A DNA stretch of 64,000 nucleotides from contig NZ_CP143889.1 in NCBI RefSeq assembly GCF_036417355.1, positions 1,860,001 to 1,924,000 on the forward strand. The letters are read 5' to 3'. Below the pieces are notes generated by a model, which saw nothing but the letters and a program-made list of their open reading frames with translations, did not search any database and was not told the origin of the DNA. Of the stretch, positions 29,015 through 37,872 are shown piece after piece. Made by a program: the position numbers and the translations under genes. How positions within the stretch are numbered: the stretch's first letter is position 1; each line of letters begins with the position of its first letter. This DNA comes from Akkermansia sp. RCC_12PD (GTDB taxonomy: Bacteria > Verrucomicrobiota > Verrucomicrobiia > Verrucomicrobiales > Akkermansiaceae).

Positions 29015-30436
29015 ATGAATAAATTGCCGCTCCCTATGAACAGACTGCTTTCCGGCATTGCCGGCGGACTCATTTCCTTTTTTTCATTCCGTCATGGCTT
29101 GCTCTATGTTGTCATGGCCTCATTGCTGCTCCCGGCAAGCTGGGCGGAGGAAAAAACGTGCATGCAGCTTACGCCGTCGGGCTGGAAGGAGAGGAAGGAC
29201 AGAAAAGACGAGTATTTATTGCCGGTGCTGAAGGAAAAAACAGGAACCTTGCCCTTATTGGACGGAGGAGTATGGAAGCAGGAAGACATTGTTCCTCCCG
29301 AAGGGAGCGTGGCGTGCGGAGACAAATTTCTTCTGCCCGGGTTGAAGGGAATGCAGAATCGCTGGCTATTGATGGACCGGGAAGGAAATGAATGCGCCCA
29401 TTTGGATGTGTATTTGTTTGAGTCGGAAAAGATGGCGAGAAAGGAATTTATTCTTGAGCGCGAATCGTTCTCCCAGCTGGGAGATCTTGTTGTCTGGGGG
29501 AAGGATGTGGCCGGAGAACGTGGAACCTGGTGCATGTACCGCTTATCCGGAAAAAGCGTGGACTGTCCTGAGTTTGCTGTGCGGGGAAATCTGGGAATCA
29601 ATTTCTGGACGGGCGGACGGGATTTTTCCATTTCCCTGCCGGAAGTGGAACAATTGTTTGATTTGTTTCTGGACAGGAAAAATCATATTGCCGCCGGAGA
29701 GGAGCTAAACCGGGCGTTGGAAAAAAAACGGAAAAGGAGGGCGGAATATGATAGAGAAAAGAAGGAACAATACCTCATGGATGAAAAAATAGGTCCGGAG
29801 GAACGACGCCGGATGGACCCCTGGTACGGGATGCCTGAATTATGCCGGACGATTGCCGGATTTGGCAGGGAACAGGCCCCCGTGGATTTGCTGAGGCATA
29901 AGGAGGTTTTGAGTGAAGAACTTCAAATTCCGAATGTTCATGAGGGCTGCATGCACTTTGCCCTGTTTCACAGAGGGTTCGAACATGGACTCTATCTTGG
30001 CATGTTTCAAGGGTTGTGCCATGGCGCCCATGCCGTGCTGAACCCTGTCACCCCCTGGGATGATACGCTCACCAGGTCGGACTTTATAGAAATCCTGGTG
30101 GCGTATGCGCGCAGCCGGAAGGAGGCGATGGAGCTGCTGCTGAAATTGCGCTTCTACGATCCGAGGAACACGAAGCGTGATCCGCGCGACGTGGCGGCTG
30201 CCACGGTAGTGAAGCCGGGGAAGGTAGGAGATTTCGACCTGGGATGCGGTCCCGTGCTGGGTCCGGACGGGGCGTTGGTGAAAGGGAGCGAGCAATCTGC
30301 GGTGTATTTCCTGAGAGGGAATACGGCCGTCATGGTTTTGTCCACAGATCCCGGGTACTCCGTTCTGGGGATAGCCCGGAAACTGGATGCTGCGCTGGAA
30401 GGCAAAGGCGACGCTCCCGTTTCCCAATCCGACTGA
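29015..30436 (+). CDS. Exported protein of unknown function
   Basis: 473 residues with an N-terminal hydrophobic region (LLYVVMASLLLPASWAEE) ending in a likely signal-peptidase site near residue 45; a start at 29036 would also work. The mature protein has a charged helix (ALEKKRKRRAEYDREKKEQY, about 230-249) and a C-terminal part with CGPVLGPDGALVKGSEQSAV and FLRGNTAVMVLS. I do not recognise the family. It lies alone on the plus strand, followed by a 436-bp gap. Confidence 0.6.
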   Translation: MNKLPLPMNRLLSGIAGGLISFFSFRHGLLYVVMASLLLPASWAEEKTCMQLTPSGWKERKDRKDEYLLPVLKEKTGTLPLLDGGVWKQEDIVPPEGSVACGDKFLLPGLKGMQNRWLLMDREGNECAHLDVYLFESEKMARKEFILERESFSQLGDLVVWGKDVAGERGTWCMYRLSGKSVDCPEFAVRGNLGINFWTGGRDFSISLPEVEQLFDLFLDRKNHIAAGEELNRALEKKRKRRAEYDREKKEQYLMDEKIGPEERRRMDPWYGMPELCRTIAGFGREQAPVDLLRHKEVLSEELQIPNVHEGCMHFALFHRGFEHGLYLGMFQGLCHGAHAVLNPVTPWDDTLTRSDFIEILVAYARSRKEAMELLLKLRFYDPRNTKRDPRDVAAATVVKPGKVGDFDLGCGPVLGPDGALVKGSEQSAVYFLRGNTAVMVLSTDPGYSVLGIARKLDAALEGKGDAPVSQSD

Positions 30437-30872
30437 CCGTTTTTTATTTGTATGACACCATGCCATCATGAACGGAAAAATCGTGGGCCCGCTGTCTGTA
30501 TTTTGCGGGCGCCATATCCGTTTTATGGCTCGCCTTCCGTTGCGTTCGATGCGGAAATTCAGCTTGAAGTTCTTTTCCGGTGATATGCGGAGATGGGAGA
30601 AGGCGGTCATCCATCCGTTTTATTCCGTCGCAGGGCGGAAGTTCAGGGTTGAGGTACATGATTTATCAGGGGAGGGGGCATGCCGGAACCCGGATTGTTC
30701 AGAATAGGGTGCTTTGGTGAAGTGCCAGGTGTCCGGAGAAGGCATGGGAATGCGATTTAATTTCCGTAGGACCACCCTGCCTGATGATGCCATTGCGGCA
30801 GGCGGTTGCTGCGGGGAAAAGCGCGGGATGGCCTTCTGGGGGAATTCGTTTTCCGTTTTCTTTTCCGTGAGG
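30437..30872. other. 436-bp gap without a credible gene
   Basis: Between the 29015 gene and phoU. A plus frame at 30468-30707 (79 codons) and a minus frame at 30444-30659 overlap each other; neither has a recognisable motif or ribosome-binding site. No terminator-like hairpin was seen for the phoU transcript. Confidence 0.4.
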
Positions 30873-31547
30873 TCATTTGTCCCTGCCGTGGCGGATGTCC
30901 GTGGCTTCCTTCAGGAAGACGACGGCGGCGGCGATGGTTTTGGCGATGTCTCCGATGCGCTCGATGGAGCGGATGATGAAGAGCAGGTTGACGTTGAGGG
31001 AAGGTTGTCCGGCTTCCGCCGGAGTAACGAGGCCGCCCAGGGCCTTGCGGTGGGCCTTGTCCAGCTTCTTGTCGCGCTGGCGCACTTCCCGCGCCGTTTC
31101 CATGTCCTGTGTTTTCAGGCTTTCCACAGCGTCCCGGAATTCGGAGACGGCCATGTTCAGCAGGGGGAGGACGATGTCCGGGGCAAGGGATTCCTGCCGC
31201 TTGATGGAAGCTTTGGCATGCCGGGCGATGTCGGCGACTTCCTCCGCGCATTCGCGGAGCTTGTCCGTACAGCGGGAGAGGGAGAGGACCAGGCGCAGGT
31301 CGGAGCCGAGGGGGTGGAACTGGATGAGGACGGCGGAGCAGAGGGAAAGAATCTGGCGCGTTTCTTCATCCAGCAGTTCATCGTCCGCAATGATGCCGTT
31401 GGCTCCGTTCATGTCCGCGTTCGAGATGACATGTTCCAGTACGGCCATGTGTTCCAGCAGGCTTTCGCAGACGCAGTTGACGCGGGTCTGGATGTTGTTC
31501 AGGGCCAGATCGTAGTGAGGGAGGATGTGGTTGCCGGGAGGTGTCAT
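30873..31547 (-). CDS. phoU: Phosphate signalling protein PhoU
   Basis: A 224-residue PhoU, the helical regulator linking the Pst transporter to PhoR/PhoB signalling. It consists of two three-helix PhoU repeats, with the family segments HPLGSDLRLVLSLSRCTDKL in the first half and NLLFIIRSIERIGDIAKTIA in the second, plus the acidic metal-site residues ADDELLDEE. Last gene of the minus-strand pstSCAB-phoU operon, 28 bp behind pstB. Confidence 0.93.
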   Translation of the reverse strand: MTPPGNHILPHYDLALNNIQTRVNCVCESLLEHMAVLEHVISNADMNGANGIIADDELLDEETRQILSLCSAVLIQFHPLGSDLRLVLSLSRCTDKLRECAEEVADIARHAKASIKRQESLAPDIVLPLLNMAVSEFRDAVESLKTQDMETAREVRQRDKKLDKAHRKALGGLVTPAEAGQPSLNVNLLFIIRSIERIGDIAKTIAAAVVFLKEATDIRHGRDK

Positions 31548-31575
31548 GAGGTGAATGGCTTGGAAGTTGGGCTTT

Positions 31576-32355
31576 TTAGCTGAAACGGCCCGTGATGTAG
31601 GCTTCCGTTTCCTTTTCTCCGGGATTGGTGAAGATTTGGGATGTTTGCCCGTATTCGACGAGGCGGCCCATGTACATGAAGGCGGTGTTGTCCGCGATGC
31701 GGGTGGCCTGCTGCATGTTGTGGGTGACGATGACGATGGTGAGGTCTTTTTTCAGGTCTTCCATCAAGTCTTCGATTTTCAGCGTAGCGATGGGGTCCAG
31801 CGCGGCGCAGGGTTCGTCCATCAGCAGGATCTGCGGACGGTTGGCAATGGCGCGCGCGATGCACAGGCGCTGTTGCTGGCCGCCGGAAAGGCCGTAGGCG
31901 CTTTCATGCAGCTTGTCCTTCACTTCGTCCCACAGGGCGGTTCCTTTCAGGCTGCGCTCCACTGTTTCATCCAGTTCCGCGCGGCTGTTGCGGCCCGCCA
32001 CGCGGAGGGGGAAGACGATGTTTTCATAAATGCTTTTGGGGAACGGGTTGTATTTCTGGAAGACCATGCCCACCCGCTTGCGCAGGGAGATGACTTCCAC
32101 GCGCGGGTCGTACAGGCTGGTGCCGTCTATGCGGATGTCTCCTTCATGGCGCACTTCCGGGATCAGGTCGTTCATGCGGTTGATGTTGCGGAGCAGGGTG
32201 GATTTCCCGCAGCCGGAGGGGCCGATAAGGGCCGTCACCTTGTTGGATTCAAAGGTCATGCCGATGTTGAAGAGAACCTGCTTGTCTCCGTAATGGAAGC
32301 AGAAGTCCTCTACCTCGATGATGGGATCGTCGTCTGCGGCGGATGGTTCAGTCAT
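31576..32355 (-). CDS. pstB: Phosphate ABC transporter ATP-binding protein PstB
   Basis: The 259-residue ATPase of the high-affinity phosphate importer. It shows Walker [10 protein letters not shown], the signature [16 protein letters not shown], Walker [14 protein letters not shown] and the switch histidine in [36 protein letters not shown] near the N-terminus is characteristic of PstB. Length is normal. It lies 39 bp behind pstA and 28 bp before phoU on the minus strand. Confidence 0.96.
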   Translation of the reverse strand: MTEPSAADDDPIIEVEDFCFHYGDKQVLFNIGMTFESNKVTALIGPSGCGKSTLLRNINRMNDLIPEVRHEGDIRIDGTSLYDPRVEVISLRKRVGMVFQKYNPFPKSIYENIVFPLRVAGRNSRAELDETVERSLKGTALWDEVKDKLHESAYGLSGGQQQRLCIARAIANRPQILLMDEPCAALDPIATLKIEDLMEDLKKDLTIVIVTHNMQQATRIADNTAFMYMGRLVEYGQTSQIFTNPGEKETEAYITGRFS

Positions 32356-32394
32356 GGGAGGTGGAAATAAGGGGTGGAATGCGGCGTTTCCGCG

Positions 32395-34149
32395 TCAGAA
32401 ACTGGACGCTGCGTATTTCTTGCGCAGGCGGTTGCGGATGAGGATGGCCGTGAGGTTCATGACCACCACGAGCAGGATGAGCAGCAGGGTGGTGGCGAAG
32501 ACCATGGGCTGCGCGGCGTCCGAGTCCGGGGACTGGAAGCCCACGTCGTAGATATGGAAGCCCAGGTGCATGAATTTGCGTTCCAGATGGATGAAGGGCC
32601 CTTCTCCGTCAATGGGCAGGGACGGGGCCAGCTTGACCACGCCCGTGACCATCAGGGGGGCCACTTCCCCCGCACCGCGGGCCATCGCCAGGATCAGCCC
32701 GGTCATGACGCCCGGCAGGGCGCTGGGAAGAATGATGCGCTTGATCATCTGCCATTTGGAGGCCCCGCAGGCCAGGGCCGCCTCCCGCAGGCCGCGCGGC
32801 ACGGCGGAAAGCGCTTCCTCCGTGGAGACGATCACGACGGGCAGCGTCATCAGGGCCAGCGTGAGGGAGGCCCACAGGATGCCGGAGGTGCCGAAGGTGG
32901 GCGTGTTGTCCACGGCCAGTTTTTTCCAGTAGAAGAGTTCATCAATCGTGCCGCCCAGGTAGTACACGAAGAAGCCCAGGCCGAAGACGCCGAAAACGAT
33001 GGAGGGCACGCCCGCCAGATTGTTCACGCAGATGCGGACGGCCTGCACCAGCGTTCCCTGCCTGGCGTATTCTCTCAGGTAGATGGCGCCGATGACGCCT
33101 ACCGGGGTGACCAGGGCGCTCATGAGCAGGGTCATGATGAAGGTGCCGAAGATGGCGGGGAAAATGCCGCCTTCCGTGTTGGCCTCCCGCGGATCATCCA
33201 CAATGAAGTGGTACAGGTTGTGGAGAAAGACGCCGCATTTGCCGAAGAAGCCCAGGTCGTTTGAAAAGTAGCCGTATACGACCTTGTCCAAGCTGATTTC
33301 CTTCTTTTCTCCGTCTCCCAGGGAATAGACGAGCGTGTCGCGGCCCTGCTGCGCCCGGAGTTTGCCCGCTTCCGCCGTGTATTGTTCGTATTCGGCATTG
33401 AGCCGGGCTACTTTTTCATTGAGTTTGGCCAGTTCTTCCACAGGGTTGTCCACATCCCTGACGACGGGATTCTGTTTGAGCGCGGCGGTCTTGGTTCCGT
33501 TTTCCTCCCGGATGTCGTAGGAACGTTCAATGGCCTTGATGTCCAGCCGCGCATCCGCCAGCCTAGTGTTGACGGTTCCTATTTTTCCGGTATCTATGGC
33601 CTTTATTTCCTCCCTCAGTTCCGTTTCATGGTCCAGCGCGCGGCGGAAGGCTTGCACGAATTCGGGGGATGAGGCCGGAATGGTTTCTCCGGAGGCCAGC
33701 TTGAGTTCCAGCGGCTTCACCAGGGCCTTTCCCCCTTCCATGCGTTCCAGGCAGAGAAGCCCCTGGGGCGTGGAGGAGGCGGAGATGTTGTGCACGTCCA
33801 CATAACGGTAGGATTGCCCGTAGGTTTCCTTGCTGCCGGTGAAGAGCTGGTATTCCCGGATGTCCTTGGCGGTAGAGCCGGGCTGCGTGGGGTCCGCCGG
33901 AACGTGGCGTGTCTGGTCCTTGGTGATGCTGGCGTACAGGGTGGCCGGTTTTTCCCCTTCCGTGGCGGAGGACACGGTCAGTTCATGGATTGTCTTGGGC
34001 CAGAAGGCCTCCATGCCGTTGACAAGGATGATGCCCAGCAGGCCGAAGATCATGATGAGGCCCACAGAGATGCCTATGGAGGTGATCCAGATGTTGGCTT
34101 CTCCCAGGGGGCGTCCGGGAGCGGAGGGAAGAGTGAAATCCGGTTTCAT
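32395..34149 (-). CDS. pstA: Phosphate ABC transporter permease PstA, enlarged form
   Basis: At 584 residues, about twice a minimal PstA. After a first membrane segment (ITSIGISVGLIMIFGLLGII, about 24-43) comes a roughly 250-residue extracytoplasmic insert. It ends in a probable coiled coil (VEELAKLNEKVARLNAEYEQ) and is like the N-terminal DUF3333-type region of large PstA proteins in some proteobacteria. The permease core follows: FGTFIMTLLMSALVTPVGVI, the EAA-type loop EALSAVPRGLREAALACGAS and IRNRLRKKYA at the end. Its partner PstC is also enlarged, suggesting the two inserts act together on the outer face. Confidence 0.93.
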   Translation of the reverse strand: MKPDFTLPSAPGRPLGEANIWITSIGISVGLIMIFGLLGIILVNGMEAFWPKTIHELTVSSATEGEKPATLYASITKDQTRHVPADPTQPGSTAKDIREYQLFTGSKETYGQSYRYVDVHNISASSTPQGLLCLERMEGGKALVKPLELKLASGETIPASSPEFVQAFRRALDHETELREEIKAIDTGKIGTVNTRLADARLDIKAIERSYDIREENGTKTAALKQNPVVRDVDNPVEELAKLNEKVARLNAEYEQYTAEAGKLRAQQGRDTLVYSLGDGEKKEISLDKVVYGYFSNDLGFFGKCGVFLHNLYHFIVDDPREANTEGGIFPAIFGTFIMTLLMSALVTPVGVIGAIYLREYARQGTLVQAVRICVNNLAGVPSIVFGVFGLGFFVYYLGGTIDELFYWKKLAVDNTPTFGTSGILWASLTLALMTLPVVIVSTEEALSAVPRGLREAALACGASKWQMIKRIILPSALPGVMTGLILAMARGAGEVAPLMVTGVVKLAPSLPIDGEGPFIHLERKFMHLGFHIYDVGFQSPDSDAAQPMVFATTLLLILLVVVMNLTAILIRNRLRKKYAASSF

Positions 34150-34183
34150 GGAAGAGGAAGGTTGGAAAGAGAAGGAGAGAGGG

Positions 34184-36538
34184 TCAGACGACGTTGAAGC
34201 GTTTGCGGAGGCGCTGGCGCACGATTTCCGCCAGCGTGTTCAGGATGAACGTCATGGAGAACAGGATGAGGCCGCCGAGGAAAAGGACGCGGTAGTGGGT
34301 GGAGTCCTGCGCCGCCTCCGGCAGCTCCGTGGCGATATTGGCGGAGAGGGTGCGCATGCCGTTGAAGATGTTCCAGTCCATGATGGGGGTGTTGCCCGTG
34401 GCCATCAGAACGATCATGGTTTCCCCCACGGCGCGCCCCAGCCCGATCATCAGGGCGGAGAAGATGCCTGCGGAGGCTATGGGGAGAACGACCGTCCGGA
34501 CTACTTGCCAGCGGCTGGCGCCCAGCGCTTCGGACGCGGCGATGAGGGAGGGGGGAACGTTGCTCAGGGCGTCCTCGGAAATGGTGAAGATGACGGGAAT
34601 GACCGCAAAGCCCATGATGAACCCGACGACGAGGGAGTTGCGCTGTTCATAGGGCATGCCGAATCCGTTGCGCCACAGGTCAGCAAAGCTGGCCGCCTGG
34701 AAGTCTCCCGCCCCCCACAGGCTCATGATGCCGCGGGTGAGGCTGATAAAGGGCTGTTCCAGCCAGTAACCCAGGTATTCCCAGCAGAACCAGGTGCAGA
34801 GAAGAATGACGGGCGTCATGACGATGTATTCCAGGCCGTTGTTGAATTTGTTCCTCCATGCCGCCGGACGTGTGGTCCAGAACCAGGCGAGAAGGGCGGC
34901 CAGGGACGGAATGAGGATGGCCATGCAGACCAGCGCCGGCACCTTGTCCTCCATTCTGGGAGCCAGGTAAAGCGCCCCGAAGAAGCCCAGCACCACGGAT
35001 GGCAGGGAGGCCATGATTTCCATCACGGGCTTCACCACCCTTTTGACGGAGGGCGGCATGAAGTGGGCCGTGTAAACGGCTGCCATGACCGCCACGGGTA
35101 CGGCGAAGACGAGGGCGTACAGAGTGCCTTTCAGCGTGCCGAAGACCAGGGGCATCAGGGAGAGCTTGGATTCATAGTCGTCCGTGCCTCCTACGGATTG
35201 CCACAGCCATTTGGGGGAGTCATACCCTTCGTACCAGATTTTGCCGATCAGAGCTTTGGAGCCGGCTTCCGGATGCCTGTCCTTGATGGAAAAGAAGTGG
35301 ACGCGGCCTTGTCCGTCCGTGGCCAGCATGGAGTTGAATTCCGCGTTGGCCGCCAGTTGAACCGGGGAAAAATTCAGTCGGTCGCTTTCCCAGCGGATGT
35401 CCGCCGTGGTGCCGTAGCACAGGCGTACGGCGTGCGGCGAGGAGACGAGGAAGGAGCGGTTGATGCCGGAGGCGGCGTAATGCTGCACGGGACCGTTCAA
35501 GGGAGGAAACTTCTTGGTTTCTCCAAAGAGGCGCAGAGCAGTGCCGTTTGCCTGCGGGTGGGGGTACAGGCTGAAGATTTTCAGACTACCCCTGTTGCCG
35601 CCCAGTACCAGGGACATGTCCCCGAAGAGCCAGTTGACGGTGGTCATCCTTTCTCCGCCTCCCAGGGGGGACGGGATGGTCTGGCGCTTTTCCCAGGTTT
35701 CCGAGTCTTCGTTGTAGGCGAAGTAGAGGAGCTTGTCCGTATCCGTGGCGATGATGAGGCTGTCTCCCGAATTGCCGGGGAGCATGGCGACGGGCCTGCC
35801 GTCCAGGCACTCCGTCAGGTCGTGGAATCCGGAGGGGACAAATTCCCCTTCATGGAGAAGGGACCGGGATTCTTCCAGTGTCATCAGCAGGAGGCGCGGC
35901 CCCTGGTCCGTTTCATTGATTGTGGAAAAAATTTTCCGTTCTCCCGCGTCTGCATAAGCCACGCCGGATATTCTGCCCGGAACCTCGCCGTTTTCCGTCA
36001 TGGGATGGAGCGGGCTGATTTCCGTTCCTGCGTTTCCGGGGCCGTGGGCGTTCGTCCGGCCGTGGATATTAAGACCGGAGTGAACGGAAATGATGCCTAC
36101 CTTGCCGGATTTCGTGGCGACAGGATAGGCTGACAGGAATGAATTGTAGGAGTGGGCGCAGACGGTTTCATTGTCCGGCAGCGCAACGGGCATGGGGTTC
36201 AGACTGCCGGAATCCTTGTCCAGAAAGAAAACGTTCCTGCCGTTGTTGTAAACGAAGGGCTGCGTGCCGGAGGGGTCCAGTCCCCACGTTCCCGTGGCCT
36301 GGGGTGCGGGAGCGAGGCTCTGCCCTTCCTTTACGTCTGCGCCTTGAAAGAGGGGGATGGTAACGGCCAAAAGGAAAAAGAGGATGCCGAAAACGGCGAC
36401 GATGACGGTAAAACCTCCGCCGATGATGGTCTTGGTCATGATGCGGTCAAACCACAGTGTGGTTTTCGCCACCTGAAAGCGTTCGGGAACGGGTTTGGGC
36501 TTTCTGGCAGGGGCCGGGGAAGGGGAAGATATGCTCAT
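34184..36538 (-). CDS. pstC: Phosphate ABC transporter permease PstC, enlarged form
   Basis: 784 residues against about 320 for minimal PstC. The first membrane segment (IIGGGFTVIVAVFGILFFLL) is followed by a roughly 350-residue extracytoplasmic region with propeller-like repeats (FVYNNGRNVFFLDKDSGSLN, TDTDKLLYFAYNEDSETWEK). The permease core then begins at LVFGTLKGTLYALVFAVPVA and contains MEIMASLPSVVLGFFGALYL and the EAA loop NVPPSLIAASEALGASRWQV. Long PstC proteins with such an insert are known from other Gram-negative groups. It starts 89 bp after pstS, across a hairpin. Confidence 0.93.
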   Translation of the reverse strand: MSISSPSPAPARKPKPVPERFQVAKTTLWFDRIMTKTIIGGGFTVIVAVFGILFFLLAVTIPLFQGADVKEGQSLAPAPQATGTWGLDPSGTQPFVYNNGRNVFFLDKDSGSLNPMPVALPDNETVCAHSYNSFLSAYPVATKSGKVGIISVHSGLNIHGRTNAHGPGNAGTEISPLHPMTENGEVPGRISGVAYADAGERKIFSTINETDQGPRLLLMTLEESRSLLHEGEFVPSGFHDLTECLDGRPVAMLPGNSGDSLIIATDTDKLLYFAYNEDSETWEKRQTIPSPLGGGERMTTVNWLFGDMSLVLGGNRGSLKIFSLYPHPQANGTALRLFGETKKFPPLNGPVQHYAASGINRSFLVSSPHAVRLCYGTTADIRWESDRLNFSPVQLAANAEFNSMLATDGQGRVHFFSIKDRHPEAGSKALIGKIWYEGYDSPKWLWQSVGGTDDYESKLSLMPLVFGTLKGTLYALVFAVPVAVMAAVYTAHFMPPSVKRVVKPVMEIMASLPSVVLGFFGALYLAPRMEDKVPALVCMAILIPSLAALLAWFWTTRPAAWRNKFNNGLEYIVMTPVILLCTWFCWEYLGYWLEQPFISLTRGIMSLWGAGDFQAASFADLWRNGFGMPYEQRNSLVVGFIMGFAVIPVIFTISEDALSNVPPSLIAASEALGASRWQVVRTVVLPIASAGIFSALMIGLGRAVGETMIVLMATGNTPIMDWNIFNGMRTLSANIATELPEAAQDSTHYRVLFLGGLILFSMTFILNTLAEIVRQRLRKRFNVV

Positions 36539-36563
36539 GACGGTAGGCGAACGGCGAGAGTGT

Positions 36564-36601
36564 GGAGCAGGGCCTGGACTGGCGGCCCGCAGCCCTGCTC
36601 C
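36564..36601 (-). other. Intercistronic hairpin between pstS and pstC
   Basis: A perfect 10-bp stem (GGAGCAGGGC with GCCCTGCTCC) closes an 18-base loop and lies 27 bases after the pstS stop, with no T-run. Such structures after the binding-protein gene usually protect its mRNA or attenuate read-through, giving more PstS than membrane components. Confidence 0.6.
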
Positions 36602-36627
36602 GGCAGGCGTTTGTTCAGGGGGATTGT

Positions 36628-37590
36628 TTATTCAAGGCTCTTGAGGATGTCCGCACTGACTTTGGCGGGGATGGGATAGTATCCGTCCTTGGTCACGATT
36701 TCCTGTCCGTCCTTGGAGACGATGAACTTGATAAATTCTCTGGTCAGCGTGTCCAGGGGCTCGCCGGGCTTCTTGTTGACGTAAATCAGCAGGTAACGGG
36801 AGAGAGGATATTTGCCGTTGATGCAGTTGTCGTAAGACGGTTGAACCGCTGCCTGGCCGCTCTTTTCAGCGATGGAGAGGGTCTTGACGCCGGAGGTGAC
36901 ATATCCGATGCCGGAGTAGCCGATGCCCTGCACGTCAGAGCTGATGCCCTGCACCACAGCGGAGGAGCCGGGCTGTTCCTTCACGGAGTTTTTATAGTCT
37001 CCCTTCTTGAGGGCGATTTCCTTCACGAATCCGTTGGTGCCGGAGGCGCTGTTACGGCCGTAGATGGAAATAGCCTTGCCTTTCATGGAGGGAACGCCTG
37101 CACTGCCCCAGTCGGTAATGTTGGAACCGCCACGCTTGAAGGTGGAGGAGAAGATGGAGTCGATCTGCGTCAGGGAAAGAGACTGGATGGGATTGTTCTT
37201 GTTGACGAAGAAGGCTACGGCGTCCAGGGCTACCTTGATTTCCGTCGGCTTGTAGCCATACTTGGCTTCAAAAGCCGCGATTTCTTCCCGCTTCATGGCG
37301 CGGCTCATGGGGGCCAGCTGTGCGGTGCCTGCCGTCAGGGCGGGCGGAGCCGTGGAGGAACCTTTTCCTTCAACGCCGATCTTGACGCTGGGGTACTTCT
37401 TGCTGAATCCTTCCGCCCAAAGGGTCATCAGGTTGTTCAGTGTATCGGAACCGACGGCGCTCAGATTACCGGAAACGCCGCTGGTGGGCACATACGGCTT
37501 GATGCTGGTGTCAACGGTTACTTGATCGGCTGCCATGCCCAGGGGGCTGAGTGCGGCTGCGATTGTCAGGATTTTGGCGACAAATTTCAT
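36628..37590 (-). CDS. pstS: Periplasmic phosphate-binding protein PstS
   Basis: 320 residues with a signal peptide (MKFVAKILTIAAALSPLGMA). Typical PBP-II phosphate-binding motifs are visible: SAVGSDTLNNLMTLWAEGF, GKGSSTAPPALTAGTAQLAP with MSRAMKREE, and IYGRNSASGTNGF for ligand contact. It delivers phosphate to PstCAB. First gene of the minus-strand operon. A Pho-box-like 17-mer lies 112 bp upstream of its start, so induction by phosphate starvation is likely. Confidence 0.96.
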   Translation of the reverse strand: MKFVAKILTIAAALSPLGMAADQVTVDTSIKPYVPTSGVSGNLSAVGSDTLNNLMTLWAEGFSKKYPSVKIGVEGKGSSTAPPALTAGTAQLAPMSRAMKREEIAAFEAKYGYKPTEIKVALDAVAFFVNKNNPIQSLSLTQIDSIFSSTFKRGGSNITDWGSAGVPSMKGKAISIYGRNSASGTNGFVKEIALKKGDYKNSVKEQPGSSAVVQGISSDVQGIGYSGIGYVTSGVKTLSIAEKSGQAAVQPSYDNCINGKYPLSRYLLIYVNKKPGEPLDTLTREFIKFIVSKDGQEIVTKDGYYPIPAKVSADILKSLE

Positions 37591-37701
37591 GGCGTCTTTT
37601 CTGTTGTGTTGCGTCTCCCTCCGGGGCGGTGTTCGGTACCGCTGGCGGCGGGCGACGTGGATGTGATATCCTTTCCACCCCCCTGTGTGGAAGTGAATCC
37701 C

Positions 37702-37718
37702 GGTTAAGAAATCGTCAC
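37702..37718. promoter_or_regulatory. Candidate Pho box upstream of pstS
   Basis: GGTTAAGAAATCGTCAC occurs here and again, identically, at 42060-42076 before the second pstB-phoU pair. The GTCAC end and A/T-rich centre resemble one E. coli pstS Pho box. It lies 112 bp upstream of the pstS ATG. Relative to its gene it is in the opposite orientation from the other copy. Confidence 0.5.
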
Positions 37719-37872
37719 AATCTGCGGCGGTCCGCAGATAAAAAGCCGCCGCGTTCCGGGAAAAGGAAGGCGGCGGCTGTCAATGATTGCCGAATGCTGA
37801 AAGAAAAGGGCGGTAGGAAAAGGGGAGGGATTCCCGGACAGGAAGCCCTTCAACCCATTTTTTACTTCTTTA

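Noticed and set aside
30468-30707. 79-codon plus-strand ORF in the gap before phoU
   Set aside because: No motif, no ribosome-binding site, and an equally long ORF overlaps on the other strand.
33830-36133. 767-codon plus-strand ORF opposite pstA and pstC
   Set aside because: It crosses two well-supported permease genes and lacks any domain pattern.
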